Below, piece by piece: positions 35,850 through 43,905 of a stretch of DNA of 64,000 bases. The notes beneath the pieces were generated by a model. The model was not told where the DNA came from. It made no database searches and saw nothing but the letters and a program-made list of their open reading frames with translations. The DNA comes from Hungatella hathewayi (lineage in GTDB: Bacteria; Bacillota; Clostridia; Lachnospirales; Lachnospiraceae). Location: assembly GCA_025149285.1 (NCBI GenBank), contig CP102274.1, positions 4,056,001 through 4,120,000 on the forward strand, given 5' to 3'. Both the position numbers and the translations under genes were made by a program. Positions within the stretch are counted from its first letter, which is position 1. Each line of letters begins with the position of its first letter.

Positions 35850-36755
35850 TTATGAGAGCAGGAACAGACCCACAGACACAAAGAAAAACAGAATCATGCC
35901 CAGATTTAAAAACAGGGTCTCAAACCGCCTCCCTTTTGGGATCACCACCATCGCCGGTTTCCAGGAGATCTCGCGGCGGTAAATAATCAGAAAAACGATT
36001 CCCAGTACAACGGCTGCAAGCATAAAGATACTATATGCCATGGCAAACCAGATATTATCCGCTGCGTGAAGCGCTACAATTGATCCCAGAAAATCGATAA
36101 TCGCATGGAATATAATCGTATACCGCAGCTTTCCTGTATTGATATAAACGTAAGCAAACACAACTCCCAGGCCAAATGCATAGAAAAACTGATAAAAATT
36201 ACCGTGGCTGAGTCCGAATAAGACTCCCGACAGAATCACCGCCACTTTATCACCGTAATGAGCAACCCGGTCAATCAACAGCTTTCTGTATAGAATTTCC
36301 TCAAAGATGGGAGCAGCCACCACCGTCAGCAGAAAGATCACACGCGTATCCAGATTTTCAATCAGCTCGCTGACCGGATTCACGAGAGGCTTCCCCTGAA
36401 TTCCATTCACGATACTCATCAGAACAGTTCCGATGATATTCCCGATGTACATAATGCTAATGCAGGCAAAAAAAGCAACCACCAGCCTCCCCGCACCGAA
36501 TGGCTGCTTCCGGGGTCTGCACGGAGTTCCCATATCCTTCACAATCAACCAGCATATCAGCGTTCCGAGCAAATACGTGGGCAGTGATCCCAGAATCACA
36601 ATCCAGGTATTCCAGTCTCCCATCCAGCCCATACTTCCCAGTACTCCGAGTATCAGCCCCGCTTCCATCTGCAGCAGAAGGCCCACCACCAGGAAGGCCG
36701 CGTATCCCACGCCCAGCCTTGAACACGTTTTCTTTATTTCTCTTAAGTAATCCAT
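35850..36755 (-). CDS. CPBP (CAAX-type) intramembrane metalloprotease
   Basis: A 301-residue polytopic protein with about eight helices. The CPBP signatures are present: EEILYRK (Glu-Glu and Arg in motif 1, about residue 152), FGLSHGNFYQF (motif 2 His) and IFHAIIDFLGS (motif 3 His). In bacteria these proteins are linked to bacteriocin immunity or membrane protein processing; no bacteriocin gene is seen nearby. AGGAGG precedes the ATG. It lies upstream of leuS on the same strand but leuS has its own promoter. Confidence 0.88.
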   Translation of the reverse strand: MDYLREIKKTCSRLGVGYAAFLVVGLLLQMEAGLILGVLGSMGWMGDWNTWIVILGSLPTYLLGTLICWLIVKDMGTPCRPRKQPFGAGRLVVAFFACISIMYIGNIIGTVLMSIVNGIQGKPLVNPVSELIENLDTRVIFLLTVVAAPIFEEILYRKLLIDRVAHYGDKVAVILSGVLFGLSHGNFYQFFYAFGLGVVFAYVYINTGKLRYTIIFHAIIDFLGSIVALHAADNIWFAMAYSIFMLAAVVLGIVFLIIYRREISWKPAMVVIPKGRRFETLFLNLGMILFFFVSVGLFLLS

Positions 36756-36796
36756 CCGGTATTTACCTCCTGACTCTTCTGAACATCACGTTTCCA

Positions 36797-36825
36797 AGTT
36801 TATCACATCTGTCTTCTGTTGACAA
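36797..36825 (-). promoter_or_regulatory. promoter of the CPBP gene
   Basis: On the minus strand, TTGTCA (36820-36825), 17-bp spacer, TAAACT (36797-36802). It is bracketed by the inverted repeat CCAAGTTT (36794-36801) and AAACTTGG (36828-36835), which may be a regulatory site. Confidence 0.55.
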
Positions 36826-36864
36826 GGAAACTTGGGGAATCGCAGAGACCGGTCTGTTTATATT

Positions 36865-36896
36865 AAAAGAGACGGAACGCACTTCTGTTCCGCCTC
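36865..36896 (-). terminator. rho-independent terminator of the EF-G-like gene
   Basis: On the minus strand, arms GAGGCGGAAC / GTTCCGTCTC with an 8-nt loop, then TTTTAATA (36865-36868 and onward). It lies 27 bp after the stop. Confidence 0.8.
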
Positions 36897-36923
36897 TCAA
36901 TATAATTCTTTTCTTTTTTACGT

Positions 36924-39026
36924 TTATGATTCCGTCCTGTCAACCTTGGACGCGCGCTCTTCTACTTCCCGCTTCTGAACATCACCAGGAGCCTGCTCGT
37001 AGCGGCTGAATTCATATTCATACGTTCCCATACCGCCTGTCATGGAACGGAGGTCTGTATTGTATCCGAACAGCTCAGACATCGGAACGTCTGCCTCGAT
37101 AACCTGCTTGCCGTTATGGTTGGAATTCATGCCCAGCACACGGCCGCGTCTGCGGTTTAAGTCACCCATAACATCACCGGTAAACTTATCCGGTACGGTA
37201 ACCTTCAAAGAAGCAATCGGCTCTAACAGAACCGGGTTCGCCTCCATAAAGCCCTTCTTAAATGCCATGGTGGCCGCCATCTTAAACGCCATCTCAGAGG
37301 AATCTACCGGATGATAGGATCCGTCTGTCAGTGTCGCCTTCAGACCGACAACCGGATAAGCTGCGAGAGGTCCTCTTAAGACGCACTCTGCAACGCCCTT
37401 CTCAACAGCCGGGAAATAGTTCTTCGGAACAGCTCCGCCGAATACGCTCTCCTCGAATACGTAAGGCGTCTCCAAATCGCCGGACGGCTCAAAGGTCATC
37501 TTGACATCGCCGAACTGTCCATGTCCGCCGGACTGCTTCTTATATCTTCCCTGAACCTCAACTTTCTTTCTGATGGTCTCACGGAACGCAAATTTCGGTT
37601 TGCTCAGCTCAATCTCTACTTTATAGCGGTTTAACAGCTTGCTGACTACCACGTCAAGCTGCTGGTCACCAATTCCGTATATCAGGGACTGATGATTCTC
37701 TGTATCCGTGACCACCTTTAAGGTCCAGTCTTCCTCTGTCAGCTTCGACAATGCGCTGGATACCTTGTCATCGTCACCCTTTGTCTTCGGTTTGTACCGC
37801 ATATACGTATACGGCGTGGAAATCTCCGGCTTATGGTATACAATCGGCGCGGAACGGAGAGCAATGGTATCTCCCGTCTGGGTTACGGATAACTTGGATA
37901 CAGCACCGATATCGCCGGCTTTTAATTCCGGAACCTCGATCGCGTCTTTGCCTCTGAGCAGGTAGATCTTTCCGATCTTCTCCTCTGTATCCTTGTTTAC
38001 GTTATAAATATTGGAATCCGGTTTTAAGGTACCGGTACAAATCTTCATCAGAGAATACTTACCGATAAACGGATCTACAATCGTCTTAAATACACGGGCG
38101 GAAAGTGAAACGTTATCGTTATACTTGGCCGTAAAACGCTCTCCTGTGGATACGTCCACACCAATACACTCGTAACGGTCCGGTGTCGGGAAGTACTTAT
38201 CAATTCCCTGAAGCACCATCTTCGCACCCTGTGCGTTAATGCCGGATCCCAGCATAACCGGTACGATATTGCCTTCTATTACATATTCCCGAAGTGCAGA
38301 AGAAATCTCTTCCTGGGTAAACTCGTCGCCTGAGAAATAGCGTTCCATATACTCCTCGCTCGTCTCCGCAACAGCCTCCATCAGCGCTTCACGCGCAATA
38401 CCCAGGTTCTTCTGTGAATATTCAGGAATCTCGCATTCTTCATAATCACTGTTCACCGTAAATCTGCGGCCCGCCATCTTTACGACGTTAACAAATCCGA
38501 CGAACTTTTCATTCTCACGAATCGGAAGATGGAACGGTGCAATCTTTCTGCCGAACTCTTTTTCCAGTTTCAGCAGCAGTTCACGGTAGCTTGCATGATC
38601 GTCATCCATATTCGTAACGAAAATAATACGCGGCAGTTTATACTTTTCACAAAGTTCCCATGCCTTATATGTACCAACCTCTATGCCTGCCTTGCAGTTC
38701 ACCACAATGACCGCGGCGTCTGCAACGCTGATTGCCTCTTCTACTTCACCAACAAAATCGAAATACCCCGGAGTATCCAGCAGGTTAATCTTGATCGGAC
38801 CTTCTTCACCCTGATACTCCAGCGGAATCAGAGTCGTAGAAATGGAGAACTGTCTCTTAATCTCTTCCTTATCATAATCGCTGATGGTGTTTCCATCGGT
38901 GATCTTTCCCATTCTGCTGACAGCTCCTGTAATCAGTGCCATCGCCTCTGCGAGTGTCGTCTTACCCGCGCCTCCGTGGCCGAGTAATACAACGTTACGG
39001 ATTTGCTTGGTTCCATACACGTTCAT
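36924..39026 (-). CDS. elongation factor G-like GTPase (divergent paralogue)
   Basis: A 700-residue translational GTPase with all five EF-G domains. G1 is GHGGAGKTT, G3 is DTPGYFDF, and domain IV contains GRYKKQSGGHGQFGDVK. Two features separate it from housekeeping EF-G. The G4 motif reads VTNMDDD where NKMD is expected, and the switch I region reads TISDYDKEEIKRQFSISTTLIPLEY rather than the usual MDWMEQEQERGITI. It fits the EF-G-like subfamily found beside true EF-G in Clostridia; its role is unsettled. The second ATG (39026) is preferred, since AGGAGG is then 7 nt away; the first (39032) is too close. Confidence 0.87.
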   Translation of the reverse strand: MNVYGTKQIRNVVLLGHGGAGKTTLAEAMALITGAVSRMGKITDGNTISDYDKEEIKRQFSISTTLIPLEYQGEEGPIKINLLDTPGYFDFVGEVEEAISVADAAVIVVNCKAGIEVGTYKAWELCEKYKLPRIIFVTNMDDDHASYRELLLKLEKEFGRKIAPFHLPIRENEKFVGFVNVVKMAGRRFTVNSDYEECEIPEYSQKNLGIAREALMEAVAETSEEYMERYFSGDEFTQEEISSALREYVIEGNIVPVMLGSGINAQGAKMVLQGIDKYFPTPDRYECIGVDVSTGERFTAKYNDNVSLSARVFKTIVDPFIGKYSLMKICTGTLKPDSNIYNVNKDTEEKIGKIYLLRGKDAIEVPELKAGDIGAVSKLSVTQTGDTIALRSAPIVYHKPEISTPYTYMRYKPKTKGDDDKVSSALSKLTEEDWTLKVVTDTENHQSLIYGIGDQQLDVVVSKLLNRYKVEIELSKPKFAFRETIRKKVEVQGRYKKQSGGHGQFGDVKMTFEPSGDLETPYVFEESVFGGAVPKNYFPAVEKGVAECVLRGPLAAYPVVGLKATLTDGSYHPVDSSEMAFKMAATMAFKKGFMEANPVLLEPIASLKVTVPDKFTGDVMGDLNRRRGRVLGMNSNHNGKQVIEADVPMSELFGYNTDLRSMTGGMGTYEYEFSRYEQAPGDVQKREVEERASKVDRTES

Positions 39027-39064
39027 AAACATTCCTCCTGTTCAGTATTTAAGTCTATGAGGAT

Positions 39065-39093
39065 ATTTTACTAAAAGTGTCGGAAAATTGCAA
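39065..39093 (-). promoter_or_regulatory. promoter of the EF-G-like gene
   Basis: On the minus strand, TTGCAA (39088-39093), 17-bp spacer, TAAAAT (39065-39070). Confidence 0.55.
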
Positions 39094-39144
39094 GTAGAAT
39101 GTGCATTTTGCACAAATAATTTTACTTGCCAAAATATGGGGCTT

Positions 39145-39399
39145 TTACAGGGCCGGACACCAGGCGGCCTGCGGCCTGCATTCACGTTCAAACTCAAGGA
39201 AAGACGCGTGATACGGGGTCTCATTCTGCTCCGCTTCGTTCGCTCTGTTCCAGATCTTTAGGGCGGCCTGCAGAGTGATCTCCACATCATGATAGTAATA
39301 GATGCCCGCCTGAGTATGGGAAACTACGTCCTCAATCAAAAGCCTTGCATCGTGATTTTCAAACAGAACTTCATTCAAATTATTCCTTGTCAGCTTCAT
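39145..39399 (-). CDS. 84-residue protein under a LexA-type promoter
   Basis: A small soluble protein beginning MKLTRNNLNEVLFENHDARLL, with an aromatic strand (AGIYYYHDVEITL) and a C-terminal ECRPQAAWCPAL ending with two Cys. I do not recognise a family. No membrane segment or LysM domain is seen, so it is not an obvious YneA-type division inhibitor. The ATG at 39399 is chosen because AGGAG lies upstream (spacing a little long) and because the frame above it runs into the promoter. Two GAACATACGTTC boxes in its promoter imply DNA-damage (SOS) induction. Confidence 0.68.
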   Translation of the reverse strand: MKLTRNNLNEVLFENHDARLLIEDVVSHTQAGIYYYHDVEITLQAALKIWNRANEAEQNETPYHASFLEFERECRPQAAWCPAL

Positions 39400-39439
39400 C
39401 GTATTGATCTTCTCCTTCCTGTCAGGTTTTTGCCTACCA

Positions 39440-39494
39440 GAACATACGTTCTTTTTTCTGTTTTTATTGTACCAGAACATACGTTCTTTGTCAA
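39440..39494 (-). promoter_or_regulatory. SOS-type promoter with two identical LexA boxes
   Basis: On the minus strand, consensus TTGACA (39489-39494), 17-bp spacer, TACAAT (39466-39471). GAACATACGTTC lies inside the spacer (39475-39486) and again at 39440-39451, just after the start point. This matches the Gram-positive LexA (DinR) pattern GAAC-N4-GTTC exactly, twice. Confidence 0.87.
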
Positions 39495-39519
39495 CCCTGT
39501 TATTCATCTTTGCTAATTT

Positions 39520-39544
39520 ACGTTAAAGCGTCAAAGTTTAACGT
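39520..39544. promoter_or_regulatory. inverted repeat upstream of the aroF promoter
   Basis: Perfect arms ACGTTAAA (39520-39527) and TTTAACGT (39537-39544) with a 9-nt centre, ending 9 bp before the -35 box of the aro operon. It is placed like an activator or repressor site; the binding protein is unknown. Confidence 0.5.
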
Positions 39545-39553
39545 ATAAAAGCG

Positions 39554-39582
39554 TTGACAACTTTCACTCTTTCGATTACAAT
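39554..39582 (+). promoter_or_regulatory. promoter of the aroF-tyrA-aroA operon
   Basis: TTGACA (39554-39559), 17-bp spacer, TACAAT (39577-39582). The leader of about 40 nt is too short for a T-box or attenuator. Confidence 0.8.
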
Positions 39583-39627
39583 GATGCTTAAGCTATTTCT
39601 GAATACTTTTAAAGAGAGGGAACTGAT

Positions 39628-40641
39628 ATGATTATTATTATGAAACCCAATGCTTCCGAGGAGGCAGTTGGGAAAATTAAAAACCTGATAGAATCCAAAG
39701 GCCTCCAGGCGCATCTTTCCAAAGGAACGGAGGTCACCATCGTAGGCGTTGTCGGCGACAAGACAAAGCTTCAGGGAGCCAACATCGAGATGGCGGAAGG
39801 CGTGGATAAGATCGTTCCGGTCACCGAGACGTATAAGCTGGTCAACAAAAAGTTCCATCCCGAGGATTCCGTAATCAGAGTCGGTAATACTCATATCGGA
39901 CCAGGCAGGCTGACCATGATGGCCGGCCCCTGTGCCATTGAAAACCACGACATGGTGATCGAGACGGCAATTGCGGTAAAGAAGGCCGGTGCGGAGTTTT
40001 TAAGAGGCGGTGCCTACAAGCCCAGAACTTCCCCCTATGCATTTCAGGGACTGGAGGAGGAAGGCCTGCAGTATATGAAGGAAGCCCGGGATGAGACCGG
40101 TCTTAATATTGTCTGTGAGGTTACCAGCCTGCGCGCCCTGGAGACGGCGGTAAAGTACGTGGATATGATCCAGATCGGAGCCCGCAACATGCAGAATTTT
40201 GAACTGCTCAAGGAGGCCGGCCGCGCCGGTATTCCGGTACTGTTAAAGAGGGGCTTATCCGCAACCATCGACGAATGGCTAAATGCGGCGGAGTACATTG
40301 CCTCCGAAGGCAATCCCCACATCGTACTCTGTGAGCGCGGCATCCGGACCTACGAAACCGCTACCAGAAACACGCTGGACATCAGCGCCGTACCGGTTAT
40401 CCGAGCCAAGAGCCACCTTCCTATTATCATTGATCCCAGCCACGCAACCGGTGTACGCGCCTATATTGAGCCGATTTCCAAAGCCGCGGTCGCCGTAGGT
40501 GCGGACGGCCTGATCGTGGAGGTCCATCCGTGCCCGTCCTGCGCGCTGTCCGACGGCCCGCAGTCGCTTACCTTTGAACAGTTTGAACAGCTGACCGAAA
40601 ATCTAAAACCGTACGCAGCGCTTGCAGGAAGGAGATTTTAA
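39628..40641 (+). CDS. aroF: 3-deoxy-7-phosphoheptulonate (DAHP) synthase
   Basis: A 337-residue enzyme for the first step of aromatic amino-acid synthesis (phosphoenolpyruvate plus erythrose 4-phosphate). Residues 1-70 are the ferredoxin-like regulatory domain of the AroA(I-beta)/Thermotoga type, and the rest is the KDO8P-synthase-like barrel: [68 protein letters not shown] precedes the ATG. The stop overlaps the tyrA start by one base (TAATG), so the pathway genes are translationally coupled. Confidence 0.96.
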   Translation: MIIIMKPNASEEAVGKIKNLIESKGLQAHLSKGTEVTIVGVVGDKTKLQGANIEMAEGVDKIVPVTETYKLVNKKFHPEDSVIRVGNTHIGPGRLTMMAGPCAIENHDMVIETAIAVKKAGAEFLRGGAYKPRTSPYAFQGLEEEGLQYMKEARDETGLNIVCEVTSLRALETAVKYVDMIQIGARNMQNFELLKEAGRAGIPVLLKRGLSATIDEWLNAAEYIASEGNPHIVLCERGIRTYETATRNTLDISAVPVIRAKSHLPIIIDPSHATGVRAYIEPISKAAVAVGADGLIVEVHPCPSCALSDGPQSLTFEQFEQLTENLKPYAALAGRRF

Positions 40642-41741
40642 TGACTGATTCCACCATTGCCTTTATCGGGCTTGGTCTCATCGGAGGCTCCATTGCCAGG
40701 GGAATCAAGCGTGAAAATCCGGATACAAAGATTATGGCATACATGCGGACCCGTTCCAGGCTCTTAAGCGCCATGGACGAAGGTGTGATTGATGTGATCC
40801 TCGATGGGGCAGATGAGCAGTTATCCCAGTGTGATCTCATATTTCTGTGTACCCCTGTGGAATATAACGCCCGCTATCTTGCTGAAATCAAACCATTTTT
40901 AAAACCAGGCGCCATCATCACAGACGTGGGAAGCACGAAGACTGACATCCATGAGGAGGTCATCCGGCTTGATATGGAGGACTGCTTCGTGGGAGGCCAT
41001 CCCATGGCCGGGTCCGAAAAGACAGGATTTGAGAATTCCACGGACCATCTGCTGGAAAATGCCTACTACATCATCACCCCCACCCGCAAGTCTTCCCCGG
41101 CTGCAGTGGAACGGCTGATTTCCATCGCCTCGCTGATCGGATCCATCCCCATCGTTCTGGACTATCACGAGCACGATTCCATCACGGCGGCAATCAGCCA
41201 TCTGCCTCACGTGATTGCTTCCAGCCTGGTGAATCTGGTAAGAGATGCCGATAATCAGGAGGGGCTGATGAAACGGCTGGCTGCCGGCGGTTTTAAGGAT
41301 ATCACCAGAATTGCCTCCTCGTCCCCCGAGATGTGGGAACAGATCTGCATGACAAACCGGGCGCCTCTGGCCGCTGTCCTGGAGCAGTATATTGCCTCCT
41401 TAAACGAGACGCTTGTAAAGCTGAGGTCCGGTGACAACCAGTATCTCTCCCGGCTGTTTGAGACTTCCAGGGACTACCGGAACTCCATTTCCGAGAGGAA
41501 CCAGGGTTCTGTCACACCGGAATATTCGTTTACAGTGGACATGGCGGACGAGGTCGGCGCGATCTCCACACTGTCCGTTATTCTGGCCGCCAAGGGCATC
41601 AGCATTAAAAATATCGGTATCAACCATAACAGAGAACACGGGGAAGGTACGCTCAAGATTATTTTCTATGATAAGGAAGCCATGGATATGGCGTGGAAAC
41701 AGCTGGAGCGCTACCATTACGACCTGATCTCGAATAACTGA
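40641..41741 (+). CDS. tyrA: prephenate dehydrogenase
   Basis: A 366-residue NAD(P)-dependent enzyme of tyrosine synthesis. The nucleotide-binding loop is IGLGLIGGSIARG (residues 9-21). The catalytic region holds TDVGSTKTDI, GGHPMAGSEKTGFENS and ISHLPHVIA (catalytic His). A C-terminal ACT domain (about 295-366, DEVGAISTLSVILAAKGISIKNIGI) suggests feedback control by tyrosine. AGGAGA lies right before the ATG. It is the second gene of the aro operon. Confidence 0.95.
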   Translation: MTDSTIAFIGLGLIGGSIARGIKRENPDTKIMAYMRTRSRLLSAMDEGVIDVILDGADEQLSQCDLIFLCTPVEYNARYLAEIKPFLKPGAIITDVGSTKTDIHEEVIRLDMEDCFVGGHPMAGSEKTGFENSTDHLLENAYYIITPTRKSSPAAVERLISIASLIGSIPIVLDYHEHDSITAAISHLPHVIASSLVNLVRDADNQEGLMKRLAAGGFKDITRIASSSPEMWEQICMTNRAPLAAVLEQYIASLNETLVKLRSGDNQYLSRLFETSRDYRNSISERNQGSVTPEYSFTVDMADEVGAISTLSVILAAKGISIKNIGINHNREHGEGTLKIIFYDKEAMDMAWKQLERYHYDLISNN

Positions 41742-41757
41742 CTTACGGAGGAACATT

Positions 41758-43035
41758 ATGAAATTTAAAAAGGTAACCCCGCTTAAGGGTGAACTGCAGA
41801 TCCCCGGCGATAAATCCATTTCCCACAGAAGCGTCATGTTCGGATCGATTGCGAGGGGAACGACGGAGATCAGCCATTTTCTTCAGGGAGCAGACTGTCT
41901 CTCCACTATCTCCTGCTTTCAGAAAATGGGCGTAGCCATCGAAAACAACGGGGATTCCGTCATCGTCCGGGGCAACGGCCTCAGAGGCTTAAAAAAGCCG
42001 GACTCCATCCTGGACTGCGGCAACAGCGGCACGACCACCCGCCTCATATCCGGTATCCTGTCAGCACAGAATTTTGATGTGACGGTAACCGGCGACGAGT
42101 CCATACAGAAGCGCCCCATGAAGCGGATCATCGAACCGCTTTCCATGATGGGGGCTCAGATTGAGAGTCTCCGTCAAAATGGCTGCGCTCCCCTGCACAT
42201 TACAGGAAAGCCGCTGCATTCCGTCCACTACCATTCCAAAATTCCGTCTGCCCAGGTAAAATCAGCCATTCTTCTGGCCGGACTCTATGCGGACGGCGAG
42301 ACAAGAGTCACGGAAGATGTTGTATCACGCAACCATTCGGAGCTCATGCTCCGCTCCTTCGGCGCCGATGTGCGGTGGGAAGGCACGACAGCAGTCATCC
42401 GGCCGGCGGAGGAACTCTACGGCAGACAGATTACGGTTCCCGGCGATATCTCATCCGCCGCGCCGTTTCTTGCCGCCGGCCTGCTGGTACCGGGTTCTGA
42501 AGTGCTGATCCGGCAGGTGGGGATCAATCCCACCAGAGACGGTATTCTCCGCGTCTGCCGGGCCATGGGAGCCGACATAACCCTGATGAATGAGCAGGAC
42601 GCCTCCGGGGAACCCACTGCCGACATTCTGGTGAAAAGCAGCAGCCTCCACGGCACGGTCATCGAAGGAGCCATCATCCCCACTCTGATCGATGAGCTTC
42701 CCATGATCGCGGTGATGGCCTGCTTCGCGGAAGGCACCACCATTATCAAAGATGCGGCGGAATTAAAGGTCAAGGAATCCAACCGTCTCGAAGTCATGGT
42801 AAAGAACTTATCCGCCATGGGGGCCGATGTGACCGAAACTGCGGATGGAATGATCATCCACGGCGGCAAACCGCTCCACGGCGCTGTGATCGACAGCCTT
42901 TTGGATCACCGTATCGCCATGACCTTTGCCGTCGCAGGGCTCTGCGCGGAGGGGGAGACCGAGATCCTTGGTGCGGAATGTGTCAGGATCTCCTATCCGG
43001 ACTTTTATGAGGACTTAAACAGGCTGATGCGGTAA
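41758..43035 (+). CDS. aroA: 3-phosphoshikimate 1-carboxyvinyltransferase (EPSP synthase)
   Basis: A 425-residue shikimate-pathway enzyme that adds the enolpyruvyl group from PEP to shikimate 3-phosphate. Conserved blocks: GDKSISHRSVMFGSIARG, LDCGNSGTTTRL (the LxxGNSGTxxR motif), QRP-like IQKRPMKRIIEPL, SRNHSELMLRSFGA, DISSAAPFLAA and KESNRLEVM. The sequence around LDCGNSGTT has Ser and Thr where many class I enzymes have AGT, which is the class II-like form. GGAGG precedes the ATG. It is the last gene of the operon and is followed by a terminator. Confidence 0.96.
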   Translation: MKFKKVTPLKGELQIPGDKSISHRSVMFGSIARGTTEISHFLQGADCLSTISCFQKMGVAIENNGDSVIVRGNGLRGLKKPDSILDCGNSGTTTRLISGILSAQNFDVTVTGDESIQKRPMKRIIEPLSMMGAQIESLRQNGCAPLHITGKPLHSVHYHSKIPSAQVKSAILLAGLYADGETRVTEDVVSRNHSELMLRSFGADVRWEGTTAVIRPAEELYGRQITVPGDISSAAPFLAAGLLVPGSEVLIRQVGINPTRDGILRVCRAMGADITLMNEQDASGEPTADILVKSSSLHGTVIEGAIIPTLIDELPMIAVMACFAEGTTIIKDAAELKVKESNRLEVMVKNLSAMGADVTETADGMIIHGGKPLHGAVIDSLLDHRIAMTFAVAGLCAEGETEILGAECVRISYPDFYEDLNRLMR

Positions 43036-43056
43036 ATTCCTGCTGCCGGCATACAA

Positions 43057-43101
43057 AAAGTCTGCAGGGAAGACATTTCTTTCGTCCTTCCTGCAGACTT
43101 T
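43057..43101 (+). terminator. rho-independent terminator of the aro operon
   Basis: Arms AAAGTCTGCAGG (43057-43068) and CCTGCAGACTTT (43090-43101) with extra pairing inside the loop. The IS200-type element begins immediately afterwards. Confidence 0.75.
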
Positions 43102-43105
43102 CATT

Positions 43106-43860
43106 GTGGGTCGGATAGACCCAGTTGAGTGCGCGAAGCGCGCGAAATAGAAACCACCCGCTATGCGGGTGCGCGGTGTTGGTTATACCAAAAATCACTC
43201 AGCCTGATATAATAGAGGTGTCCAAGCCACTATTAAAAAGGAGAGTGATTTTATGGCGAAGAAAGCCAATGAATTAGCGCATACAAAGTGGATGTGCAAG
43301 TATCATATCGTCTTCACCCCTAAGTATAGACGAAAAGTGATCTATAATCAATATAAAGAAGACCTGAGAGATATCATAAAACAATTATGTAATTATAAGG
43401 GTGTTCAGATACTGGAGGGGAAATTAATGCCGGATCATGTGCATATCCTGGTGAGTATCCCACCCAAGATAAGCATATCCAGTTTTATGGGCTATTTGAA
43501 AGGAAAGTCAGCATTAATGATGTTTGACCGTCATGCCAACTTAAAGTACAAGTTCGGGAATCGTCATTTCTGGTCAGAAGGATACTACGTAAGCACAGTG
43601 GGATTAAACGAAGACACCATAAAGAAGTATATACAAGATCAGGAGAAGGCAGATATCATGCTGGACAAATTGAGTGTGAAAGAATATGAAGACCCCTTTA
43701 GGGGTTAGTCGGTATTCAGATAGCCCCTTGAAGGGGCGGCAACAGAGGTAAAAGCACAAAGTGGCTTGAACGAAGTGAAAGCCAGCGCCTTGAGACGCTG
43801 GCCTAGTAACAAAGGCTTATAGCCGAAGCGCGAGCCACCCGTTAGACGGGTGGCAGCGAC
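43106..43860 (+). mobile_element. IS200-type insertion sequence (approximate ends)
   Basis: A single-gene element with a hairpin at each end, as in IS200/IS605. The left hairpin is CACCCGC-TAT-GCGGGTG at 43155-43171; the right one is GCCACCCGT-TAG-ACGGGTGGC at 43834-43854. Both ends share GAAGCGCG before CCACCCG. Such elements lack terminal inverted repeats and target duplications, so the exact tips cannot be fixed from one copy; the given ends are estimates. There is no tnpB. A further hairpin lies just after the transposase stop. Confidence 0.78.
43253..43708 (+). CDS. tnpA: IS200/IS605 family transposase TnpA
   Basis: A 151-residue HUH transposase that moves single-stranded DNA. The HUH motif is His62-Val-His64 in PDHVHILV and the catalytic Tyr is Tyr126 in DTIKKYIQDQ, at the usual spacing. 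The length is normal, so the gene looks intact. It is clearly richer in A+T than its neighbours, in line with horizontal origin. AAGGAG precedes the ATG, and a TATAAT lies at 43208-43213. Confidence 0.95.
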   Translation: MAKKANELAHTKWMCKYHIVFTPKYRRKVIYNQYKEDLRDIIKQLCNYKGVQILEGKLMPDHVHILVSIPPKISISSFMGYLKGKSALMMFDRHANLKYKFGNRHFWSEGYYVSTVGLNEDTIKKYIQDQEKADIMLDKLSVKEYEDPFRG

Positions 43861-43905
43861 TTTTAATATTTGTTGAAAAATAATCTTATGATACAAACAT
43901 TCTTT

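Noticed and set aside
35850..36755. CPBP protease as bacteriocin immunity protein
   Set aside because: No peptide precursor, modification or export genes were found around it.
39088..39140. TGTGC-AAAA-TGCACA hairpin region downstream of the SOS-type gene as a terminator
   Set aside because: Short stem without a T-run; readthrough into the EF-G-like gene cannot be excluded, but a terminator is not supported.
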